Of a stretch of 64,000 bases of DNA, positions 29,101 to 37,436 are shown in pieces. The position numbers and the translations under genes are program-made. The notes beneath the pieces were generated by a model that searched no databases, had not been told where the DNA came from, and worked only from the letters and a program-made list of their open reading frames with translations. How positions within the stretch are numbered: the stretch's first letter is position 1; each line of letters begins with the position of its first letter. The DNA comes from Pomphorhynchus laevis. Taxonomy: Eukaryota > Acanthocephala > Palaeacanthocephala > Echinorhynchida > Pomphorhynchidae. The DNA lies in the NCBI GenBank assembly GCA_012934845.2, contig WNNJ02003202.1, positions 1-64,000 on the forward strand, given 5' to 3'.

Positions 29101-29424
29101 TTCTTATTCAAGTACCTACTGTCATGAACAAACAATTTGTGAGAATGGCCGAAATATCGGAATTTCGCGTCATATTTATAGAATGAATAAACTGACGTAA
29201 TAATAAAGGACGTAATTTCACGATAATATCAAATTTCAGCGTTTATTCCTTTAGAAATACTAATCGATCTCCATTTTATTTAGACAGTTGAATTCAAGTC
29301 AATTTTATCTGAGTTCCCATTTCCGTATTATGTAATTGTCAATGATTCGAACAAGCTCCCGCACATTCTGGCCGACTCCCTTTGTCAATGGATATCGTAT
29401 ATTAACGATATCTGCCGTTGCTAA
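5454..29424 (+). CDS. MDN1: Midasin, C-terminal ~2,100 residues (35 exons; 5' part outside window)
   Basis: Midasin is the giant dynein-like AAA ATPase that strips assembly factors from pre-60S ribosomes in the nucleolus and nucleoplasm. Exons inferred from splice sites and phase: 5454-5573, 5621-5696, 5744-5803, 5849-5955, 7018-7254, 7304-7451, 7497-7618, 7669-8179, 9905-9994, 10946-11128, 12889-13062, 13107-13421, 13534-13750, 15610-15677, 15730-15861, 16970-17065, 17108-17205, ~18310-18494, 18540-18648, 18703-18812, 18862-18966, 19020-19109, 19171-19234, 19281-19436, 20258-20427, 20473-20937, 22177-22323, 22375-22526, 22891-23005, 23563-23830, 23875-24023, 26678-26830, 26885-27685, 27733-27960, 29284-29424. 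Phases agree except between 17205 and 18310, where a small exon is probably missed. The first exon follows a clear acceptor, so earlier exons lie upstream, beyond the left edge. About 6.4 kb of coding sequence is seen; whole midasins run near 5,000 residues. No premature stop was found in the exons called. Confidence 0.9.
8180..9904 (+). other. MDN1 intron, no gene seen
   Basis: AT-rich intron. Around 8940-9060 a short phrase (GATACATCC, CATCCTGATT) recurs several times within 120 bases, and CGAATTC-type words flank an imperfect inverted repeat. A missed MDN1 exon is possible here. Confidence 0.5.
11595..11750 (+). repeat. Stem-loop repeat copy in an MDN1 intron
   Basis: CTGCTATATCTGGTCAAGGA ... 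GGGGACGAAATTTGATAATG, then GTAGCAG and TCTGTTCATTATTAGTAAAT. A diverged copy of the Penelope-associated repeat. Confidence 0.55.
11785..11950. mobile_element. Palindromic MITE (family 1), diverged copy
   Basis: The left arm has ATTATTGGAACTGGATCAAA followed by ATATTTCGCTAAC; the right arm has TTGAAGATGC, a TTAGCAAAATATC stretch and TTTGATC. It is a diverged version of the element at 17517-17702. Confidence 0.65.
13790..13872. mobile_element. Half-copy of palindromic MITE family 1
   Basis: Only one arm is present: TTCTGAAGATGCTAACAG, GTTAGCGAAATATC, then TTTGATCCAGCTCCAATAAT. It begins about 40 nt after an MDN1 exon donor. Confidence 0.65.
14564..14611. repeat. Perfect 48-bp palindrome
   Basis: CAATAGTATAAATAATCGAA followed by ACCATGGT and the exact reverse complement of the first 20 bases, with no spacer. 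Lies inside an MDN1 intron. Confidence 0.95.
17517..17702. mobile_element. Palindromic MITE (family 1), complete copy
   Basis: A 186-bp element inside an MDN1 intron whose two halves are inverted copies of each other. The ends read ATAAATAATTATTGGAGC and its complement, and both arms include GCTGGATCAAAG and a central CTGAAGATG-like motif followed by a short inverted repeat and GAAATATC. No coding capacity. Partial copies lie at about 11785-11950, 13790-13872 and 24943-25012. Confidence 0.75.
21515..21553. repeat. Perfect 15-bp hairpin in MDN1 intron
   Basis: ATAAACCAAGGCGAT, 7-nt spacer, then its exact complement ATCGCCTTGGTTTAT. Confidence 0.9.
24943..25012. mobile_element. Half-copy of palindromic MITE family 1 abutting Penelope-like fragment
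   Basis: One arm only (CTGAAGATGCTAACAGAAG, then GTTAGCGAAATATC and TTTGATCCATCTC). It runs directly into the Penelope-like fragment that starts about 25013. Confidence 0.65.
25013..26320 (-). mobile_element. Penelope-like retroelement, tandem partial reverse transcriptase fragments
   Basis: On the minus strand three truncated RT copies lie head to tail. The leftmost (about 25640-25013) holds a TLYTNLDL-like start, the MGGNSIPIIAGLFLSFIEYE block, the YIDDI catalytic motif and a degenerate tail. The middle copy (about 26100-25650) repeats the same C-terminal region, including the KFTRNIFLHEHSCIPYNIKY tail. A scrap at about 26260-26320 repeats only the end. The (P)MGGN...ADLFLS...E with RYIDDI pattern matches the Naiad/Chlamys branch of Penelope-like elements, from memory of those proteins. 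It lies in an MDN1 intron, antisense to the gene, and all copies are broken. Confidence 0.7.
26885..29424 (+). other. MDN1: MDN1 exon block: VWA/MIDAS domain and C-terminus
   Basis: The 801-nt exon encodes LCERLRVILSPTKAAGFSG, YVASDFRKDRIWLRR and the metal-ion-dependent adhesion site D-N-S-R-S at 27440-27454 (the DxSxS rule holds). Exon 27733-27960 gives AYRLLIVLSDG and VFVVFIALDD. The final exon 29284-29424 gives EFPFPYYVIVNDSNKLPHIL and ends at TAA. In other organisms this domain binds the UBL domains of Rsa4 and Ytm1. All core features are kept, so the protein is probably functional. Confidence 0.92.
27961..29283 (+). other. Last MDN1 intron, no gene seen
   Basis: AT-rich sequence between the last two MDN1 exons. 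I see no coding exon, RNA gene or transposon fragment that I can name. Confidence 0.5.
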
Positions 29425-29464
29425 TTTTTTATATTTGGAACATGAATTGTAAACAAATTTTGAA

Positions 29465-29470
29465 AATAAA
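29465..29470 (+). promoter_or_regulatory. Candidate MDN1 polyadenylation signal
   Basis: AATAAA lies 40 nt after the MDN1 stop codon and is followed by a T-rich run (GTTTTATTTTAC), as expected for a cleavage and polyadenylation site. Confidence 0.55.
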
Positions 29471-29742
29471 GTTTTATTTTACTTAAAGACAAATATATCA
29501 TAATATATCATTGAGGATCAAGCTTTTTGACTTTAAAGAGCTACTATTATTTACTTTAAATATAATATCATCATCGTTAAATATATGTTAAGTGACTATA
29601 AATATAGATTAACCCCAGACCATCTTCTCCTACCATTACCTGATATTTTGATACTTATATTTTTTATAAATACAAGGTACACCGTTTTTTTATCAATTTA
29701 AAAAATTCAAATTTTGTTTTATTAGCTAGCATTTGCTAATTC

Positions 29743-30028
29743 GCCTCCGCTCTTTAAATCTCTCTGTGATCGTTAAGGCTCGTCAACGACCTATTAGTTC
29801 AAATCGATCAATTAACCACGGTGGTGTTATAGCTTTCTCTCACAATTAGTTTCCGTTGCATTCATTATCGTTGCCATTTGTTCCTCTCACTTTCGAACTA
29901 CTTGGGTTCCGTGTAAAAGCCAGCTTGTTGTTTCTCACTATCTACTTATTCTATCGGCCTGGATCATGTCATCCGTCTGACTTTTTTTTCTGTGAACTGT
30001 CAAACTTACTTTCTTTCATCTTTCTATC
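29743..30028 (+). repeat. Near-identical duplicate of a LINE endonuclease segment
   Basis: This 286-bp block repeats 30601-30886 with about six substitutions (roughly 2%) and a fixed offset of 858 bp. It is part of the endonuclease-coding region of the LINE that follows, so a second LINE copy or a local duplication sits immediately upstream. Confidence 0.85.
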
Positions 30029-33000
30029 ATGCCCTGGCTAGATGCTCCACGCCTTCCCTTGCTTATGCACTTTCAGGTGGGACACCCTGAAAGTGCATAG
30101 TGTAGTTTCTGGTCGGACAAAAACTTGACTTCCATCGACTCCCTGCACTTCATACTAACTCCCCTCCATGGGTTAAGGTAAAAACTAGCGTCACCATGTG
30201 GAATCATCTTTAAAATCTTCGTTTAAGCTTAAGAATTCATCTCTCTTTCATAAGGTATACTTGTGCCCTGATTTGTCGAAATTTGAACAAGAGAAACTTA
30301 AGAGATTACGGAAAGAATTATCTGAACGATAAAAGTCAGACCCAACCAATATATTACTAACGATTAAAAATGATTTAAATGTAAATCCTCCAGCAAAACT
30401 TCAAGTAAATCATCCAATGTATTCTCTAATTTATTCGACTCCACTGTTCCCCAAGTCTTCCTGGAAATTAGCCGTTTTAAATATCCGCCCTCTTAGTAAC
30501 AATGTTGATTCAGTATATGATCTTTTCCTTCATAAATCTTTGGATGTCTTGTGTTTAACCGAATCTTGGCACGTTGATCAGAATGATTACTCTCTTAAAT
30601 GCCTCCGCTCTTTAAATCTCTCTGTGGTCGATAAGGCTCGTCAACGACCTATTAGTTCAAATCAATCAATTAACCACGGTGGTCTTATAGCTTTCTATCA
30701 CAATTAGTTTCCGTTGCATTCATTATCGTTGCCATTTGTTCCTCTCACTTTCGAACTACTTGGGTTCCGTGTAAAAGCCAGCTTGTTGTTTCTCACTATC
30801 TACTTATTCTATCGGCCTGGATCATGTCATCCGTCTGACTCTTTTTTCTGTGAACTGCCAAACTTACTTTCTTTCATCTTTCTATCCGGTTTACCTTGCG
30901 TTGTACTAGGTGATATAAATGTTCGCTTAGACCGTCCTCGTGATTCCAATACCCTAAAGACGATTTCTACATTTAACGATTATGATTTCAAATCATGTCT
31001 CCTCATTATTCTTCTGCTACCCATATTCTTGGCGGTACCCTCGATATTGTTGTCTTACCTACGCGTCTTGCCTTGTCTTCTTCATTGTGCATATCTGATC
31101 CTGCTCTATCCGACCACTTCCTTGTTACATGTTCTCTCCCTTTGTAAAATCCATGCTCCTTCGAAAATTATCTCGTGTCGTTCTTGGAAATTCCTCGACT
31201 TTGCCCTTCTTCGCTCTCATATTAACCGCTCTCCGTTAATGTATCCTTCTTCTATCTACCAATCCCCTAATTACTTATGTACCCTCTTTGACAAAGTATT
31301 TTGCTCTATCCTCGATGAAATTCTTCCTTTTAAAACTTTTGTTCAATCACGGCAAAATCTTGCGACATGGTTCGACTCTGAGTGTGTGACTTCAAAACGC
31401 CTCCTACGTCGTTCTTTCAGAACTTATCATCGTTATCTCAGACTATCTTCAGAACTTGATTCATCCTTTTATCGTAACCAATTCTTTGCACTTCGTCGTT
31501 CGCATAGGCAACTTCTGCGTTATAAGGCACATAGTTTTTGGCGAAGCAAACTGGCTTCCGCTAATGACTCTCGAACTAAATGGAAAACTCTTAATTCTCT
31601 ACTTTCTGGTTCCTCTGTCACCTCCACTCTTGATCCTTCTCAATTCTCCGATTACCTAATTTCAAAAACTGTTTCTCTAATCGATTCTATCATCGTCCTT
31701 CCACAAACTTATTGTATCTCGTCTGTTTGTATCCCTGAGCTCTTTTATCTACTTGCGGTATCTGAAGATGAGGTATCTTGCCTTCTTATTTCGTTAACTT
31801 GTAAGTCCTCTCCTGCCGATCCCATCCCTACTCGAATTCTCAAATTGTTGTCAACAGACTTCACACCTTTCCTTACCAGCCTCTTTAACTCGTCAATAGT
31901 GAATGGAATATTTCCTGTTCTTTGGAAAACGTCCATTGTTTGTCCCCTACTTAAAAAGTCCTCTCTTGACACCTCTCTTCCTTCATCTTATCGCACAATA
32001 TCAATTCTACCAGCCTTACCTACAATTTTTGAACACCTTGTCTTAGATCAGATAAACAAGTATCTCTCTTCATCGCAGCTCTACCCTTCTTTTCAATCTG
32101 ATTTCCGCTCCAATCATTCCACCGAACTAGCATGTCATAAAGTAATTTATGATCTGCTCTCCGCTCGTGACAAAGGACTGTGCAGTGTGGTAATATCGCT
32201 CGATCTTTCATCTGCATTCGACATTGTCGATCACAAAATCCTTCTTTTTCGTCTTCGCTATCACTATGGTTTCTCTTCGTCCACCTTGGCTTGGTTCTCT
32301 TCGTATCTCTCCGATCGATCATTTTCCGTCCATTCTAATTCAATGTGTTCTCCTCCATCTTCTCTCTCTTGTGGTGTACCTCAAGGTCATGTACTTGGCC
32401 CTATTCTATTTACGCTTCTTCTTGGAGATTTATTTTGTATAACTAATAAATTCTGCTTCAGAGTAATGCAGTACGCTGATGATATACTTCTTTATTCTCA
32501 CTCGTCTCCTCATTCCCTAAGCCAACTTTTCATATCCGCGTCTAATTGTCTTCGTGCTCTATCAGAACATCTAATTTTTTGCGCATGTCCCTCAATCCCA
32601 CCAAATCAAAAGTGTTATGAATTTTATCCTCCACTGTTTCTGTTTTTCCTCCTTCTTTGTATCTTCAGACCACAATTATTCCTGCTATAGATAAACTAGT
32701 ATTTCTAGGTATTCTCTTCGACAATAACCTGCATCTCGATCCCTTCATTCGTGATAAAACTAGGTCTTCAAATCTTCTTCTCCGTGATATTCGTCTCGTC
32801 AGAAATTCTCTAGATTTTAGTTCATGTAAATCTCTTATCTCCTCCCTTCTTTCCCACGTATTGATTACTGTCTTAGCCTTCTCGTCTTCTCTTCAAAGTC
32901 ATCCATTAAACCTCTTCAACGCCTCATTAACACTGCGGTGCGCATCCTTTTTCGACTTCGTAAATTCGATCATATCTCCTTCTATTTATCAAAACTTGGA

Positions 33001-33370
33001 TGGCTAAGTATTGAACATCACGTTCGTTTTCCTCTGCTTTGTCTAACTTATCGCCTTATCCATTGTAATTCTCCTTCTTATCTCTATCTGCCAACTCTAA
33101 GTGAATCTCGCTATCTTTCTACTCACATACGTTCCTGTGATTCTCTTCTGCTACACGTACCTCTTCACTCAACCAACTTCGGCCGTCGATCCCTACATAT
33201 CGCTGCTCCTCTCCTTTGGAATTCCTTACCTAATCATCTGCGATCATCATCCTCACTCCGATTTTTCAAAAAGCAGCTAAAATCGATGCTACTAAACGAT
33301 TAACTTTGTTTTATCTGTTTTGCTTTTGTGGGCTTGTAAGCACACAGTCTGTGTGCATTTGCCACATTAA
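30029..33370 (+). mobile_element. CR1/L2-like non-LTR retrotransposon (LINE), nearly full length
   Basis: Sequence before 30417 reads as the end of an upstream ORF or the ORF2 leader (KVYLCPDLSKFEQEKLKRL). ORF2 begins with an apurinic endonuclease (KLAVLNIRPL, DVLCLTESWH, GDINVRLDRP), then an RT with [37 protein letters not shown] and MQYADDILLYSH, then a C-terminal tail (RFDHISFYLSKLGWL...LLWNSLPNHLRS) ending near 33303. The 3' UTR ends CATTTGCCACATTAAA. One in-frame TAG near 30706, an out-of-frame stretch at about 31000-31140 and frame breaks around 32600-32950 disable it. A 14-bp hairpin lies near 30062-30101. The long open RT frame suggests a fairly young copy. Confidence 0.88.
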
Positions 33371-34221
33371 AAAACTTTCATATAAACAAAATTAAATTGT
33401 TTATAAAAATTAATATTTTTTATAATCGTAGATATTAATAAATATATTTAATAAACATAAATATTTAAAAAATATTTTGAATAAAAAGCATCTTTCTAGT
33501 CTTTTAATTAAATTAATTATTCAATAAATTGTTAATATTTCATATTTTAAAATAATACTTTTAAACAATGATAAAAAAACATTCCATTTCTTTTTGACTC
33601 AATTCATTACTTTTCGTTTACTTAACGGACCAGATAAATTATTTGAATCGTTTTCTCTTATTTTGTACGCCTTGAAGAAATCGTTTCCACAATCCTTGAG
33701 CATTCCACAATCTAGATAAACTAAAATACTTGATTATAATGAAAATAATCAAGTGTATTATTGTAATAATCTTGTGTATAATACACAAGTTTCTTTTTAG
33801 GATTTGATTATTTTTGAATTACAAAAATAAGCGAACAACATAATTTGCAATTTTATCGATAATTTTAAAAGGTTAAACAACATTGACCTATTTAATCACT
33901 TTCATTTAAATTCTTGATAAACCATGCGAATTACATATAAAATTAAATAATTAGATTTTAACAGCTTAATAATATTTTATATTAATTATTTTCTAATATT
34001 AATTTTACTAATATTTAATTTATTTTTAAAATATTTATTTTTTCTAAAATTTAAATTCATAAAATTAAATAATTATATTTTTTTCAGATTGATAATATTA
34101 AATAAAACTAAAATTACACAAGCACAACGGGCTCATTAATTCGTTCTTTTTAATATCTCAAACGCATCCTCTTTATTTTGAATTCAATGCACATTGATGA
34201 ATTCACTGATATACTAAGAAT
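33371..34221. other. AT-rich spacer
   Basis: No gene seen. Repeated CTTGATTAT/ATAATCAAG and TTGTGTATAATACACAAG words form short palindromes around 33720-33795. Confidence 0.5.
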
Positions 34222-34530
34222 AGGGCCCTGAAACGGTCCCAGCATCTGTCAATGAATGGGAAAGCTCAAGTACGCTTTGGGGTACTTGGGTTATCTCGGG
34301 ATTAGTCTAATTTTCATGAGGACGTCCCCCAGAGCAAAGACTAGCGTTTCTCAAGCTCCTCATCCTGATATGAGGAGCTTCAGACCATAGTCCGCCTCGA
34401 CTGAACTCTTAGGGGGTGAGAGACTGAATGATTCAGTCAGAGGACGGGGTGCTGGTGCGCCCTTGGGTTCAGATCCCTCTGCACCTGAGGCCGTGAATTG
34501 GAACGGAGACTGGTAGCTGATCTAAGATGA
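34222..34530. other. GC-rich structured island, possible SINE or ncRNA
   Basis: About 300 bp of balanced base composition stands out in AT-rich DNA. It contains an 11-bp perfect stem (AAGCTCCTCAT / ATGAGGAGCTT at 34353-34380), an 8-bp stem with a single-base loop (GACTGAAT / ATTCAGTC at 34422-34438) and a GGTTCAGATCC word close to a Pol III B box near 34465. No open reading frame spans it. It resembles the tail of a transposon or a SINE more than a known RNA; I could not match it to SRP, RNase P/MRP, 7SK or snRNA. Confidence 0.45.
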
Positions 34531-35540
34531 AGTTTAATAGATTTATTGCATTGTTTATTTTTTAGTTTGCTTCTCTAACTATTGTTATATTTTTTAAAGA
34601 AAATCTTTATTATTAAGAATTGGCTACCTAAATGAATGACAAATTTTGTCATTCATCCCTAAATGAATGAAAAAAATGCTGTTTATTTGTCACTTTCGTA
34701 TTTTTGTCACAATACATCACTTTTGTGAACAAGGGATAGTGTTTTGGCCTTGTGACAGTATTTCGAGTGACGGTTATTTAAAGTTTATCATTCTAACGTA
34801 AAAGTTTGCAGCGTTTTTAAAATAGTTTAATAAAAAACACTATGTACTAATGTGAAGAATTAACAGAATTCGTATCAGTAAATAATAATAATTTTTTATC
34901 GAATATTTCTTTGATATCTTTTCGATATTTCAACGTTTTCTTTATTAATTTTAAACTTTAAAACTTCGTGCAGTCACTTATCATCGCAGTTTTAATAATT
35001 GCACATTTTATTTAATTATATATTTAAATAATTTCATTTTTATTGTATTGTATTTTTATTTATAGACGTTTTGGCTAATCTCAGTGGGTTTTTTTAAGGA
35101 AAAAAGATCACTGAGATTAACTGAATATATTGTTGTTCTCGTGAGTGTAAAATGTCATTTAAAACTAAGATAAGTTTGTACGCGAACGTAAAACTTTAAT
35201 TTTTTAAATAAAACATATTTATATTTATGCTATTTAAAATATAACGCTACAAAATATTATACACACATTTAATATCATATTTACATTATCATAATTTAAT
35301 ATGATAATGATATTAAATATTCTATATGGATGAAAGGATGACATGAGATTATTTTTTAATTAATAAATTAAAACATATTTAAATATTTATTATTAATTAA
35401 AGAAATGAAAATAAAAACAAAAGGATGTATTGACTTATCGTTTTTAAAGACGTTTTTAAAATTGTATATTGCATTTAAATTTAATATTATAAAAGTGTGA
35501 TGTGCACTATGCAGTGGCTTTACTGTTTACATGCATCGGA

Positions 35541-35715
35541 GATACCATCGGAAGTATTTACATTGGAAGTATTTACATCGGAAGTATTTACATCGGAAGT
35601 ATTTACATCGGAAGTATTTACATCGGAAGTATTTACATCGGAAATATTTACATCGGAAGTATTTAGATCGGAAGTATTTACATCGGAAATATTTACATCG
35701 GAAGTATTTAGATCG
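35541..35715. repeat. 15-bp minisatellite
   Basis: About 12 head-to-tail copies of a unit like GGAAGTATTTACATC with few variants. Because 15 is a multiple of three and the unit has no stop in most frames, long apparent ORFs appear on both strands (EVFTS, SDVNT and HRKYL repeats). I regard these as by-products. Confidence 0.95.
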
Positions 35716-35957
35716 GAAGTACTTACATACATCGAGATATGCGAAAACAATTAATACAATCTATTCTATATAAACGTGAACATGTATTGCTTTTCACAAC
35801 TTTTTTACGTAAATACACACCCTCTGAATTATTAGGAGTTCAAATTTTTAAAATAAATCGTAGCATAATTGCCATTTTTGAATTGAAAAAAAAACAGACG
35901 TCCGAGCAAACGAAATGCAGCGCAATTAAAAGTTCGGTTGCACCCGCTTCTGTTTAC

Positions 35958-35995
35958 CTGTATGTCGCAAATATAGAAGGTAGGTTATTTGCCAT
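35958..35995 (-). CDS. Possible short exon (or start exon) of an unknown minus-strand gene
   Basis: ATG begins directly after a TTAG acceptor-like site and the frame reads MANNLPSIFATY up to a strong CAG|GTAAAC donor. It could be a first exon or an internal exon of the same gene as 36522-36821. No further exon to the left was recognised. Confidence 0.25.
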
Positions 35996-36521
35996 CTAAC
36001 ACGTCCTACCTATAGCGCGGGTACGGTTGTATGAATAAAATACGGGACCTTTCGAATTTACCCTCTAAAATTTAGTTACAAAATTTGTTAAAATATAAAA
36101 TGCCAAAATATCAATTTAAATAATTTAAGTTTGATATTTAATTATTAGAATTCCGGAATTTAAACGTTAACACAAGTACGACGTATACACTTTATAAGAA
36201 TATCAAAATTGAATATTAAAATTTTATTTTCCAAGTCTAGGTTCACTGATATATCGACAAAAATCGCTTTGATTAATTTAACTTGGCTAATGTTTTATCA
36301 TCACTTGTTTCATCTAATCTCCTTGCATTTAACCAACTTTTATAAAATATGTGTATTCGTGTCCATTTCGTTAATTGTAAATTATTGTTTTTAGTCGTTC
36401 GACAAAAAGTAAAAATAACAAAAAAATTTAATTAATAAACATTTTGATCTTTAAAATTAATTAGAATGCAGTAATTAAATAATTATTTTTATAATTTTTT
36501 AAAGTTTAATTTTAAATTAAC

Positions 36522-36821
36522 CTCGTTGTTTAAGAATATTAGAATCTCTCGGCCATTTTCAAAAACATCAGTTTTTAAAAATGATCCTGACCTTTCTTCA
36601 ATCATAATTTTAAGCCGTCCTCTTAATCTTTTATTATCACTAGATGGTGATCGAATACCTACATATCACGATTTGGTTTTGTCATATATCGAAAGATGAT
36701 CATTCGACTCGACTACAAATTTCCTTTTTGAAATGTCTGCTGAAGGATGGAGCTGCATCAAAATATTAAAGTACAAATTTTGTAATTCAAAAATGCCCTT
36801 TAACTTTGAGCATACTGATTT
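36522..36821 (-). CDS. Unassigned coding-like exon with one in-frame TGA
   Basis: A 300-nt minus-strand stretch bounded by an acceptor (CCTGACCAG) and a GTTAAT donor keeps phase 0 at both ends and reads as normal protein (FNILMQLHPSADISKRK ... RLRGRLKIMIEERSG ... FENGREILIFLNNE), broken only by TGA at 36666-36668. It lies about 600 bp downstream of PCMT1 on the same strand. I do not recognise the family. A pseudogene, a two-exon structure, a sequencing error or a recoded UGA would all explain it. Confidence 0.35.
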
Positions 36822-37436
36822 CTGGTCAGGTTAATATAGTTGTTTCTAATACCGTGGTGATTTAAATCTACATTCAGATTTTAAAGTATGTTTTAAACGC
36901 ATGATTTGTCCCTAACAGTTCGTTTATTTACCGCAACATTCATATCATATCGATAAAATGTTAGCCCTGAATTTTATTCGAAAACTAAAATCACGAAAGA
37001 AACGTATTTCCTTGGACATAGTTTTGATTCTATATTGCAATTACCGTCTATATATTTAGGGATTTCGACAAATACGACCGCATTCGTTGACCTCGGAATA
37101 ACTCATTTACGGTTTAAAATAAGCAAATCAAATTGCAAACTTAGAATTTGTTTTTATGAACAAGTGAACTACCATAAACTATCTCGTTTATTTAAATTTA
37201 TTTTTTTATTGCGTTATACAAAAAGAGCAAAATGATTGCTGTCAAATTTGTAATAACAGAGCAGATCAATTTTAATCAGAGTAGCTAGTTACTAATATCT
37301 TAAATGACAAATATTGAAAAGCCACAAATCTAACAAACAATTATAATATCATCCGCAACTAAGATTCGTTTTTCAATTCGAAATACAGCTCATCTATAAA
37401 CATACAAACATCTAGGTTGTGTTACCATCTCAGTTA

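Noticed and set aside
34455-34485. tRNA gene suggested by GGTTCAGATCC
   Set aside because: No acceptor stem pairs around it and the T stem is only three pairs; kept only as a B-box-like word.
35497-35773. Repeat proteins EVFTS, SDVNT and HRKYL
   Set aside because: All frames of a 15-bp minisatellite are open; no start context, conserved flank or splice signal supports a gene.
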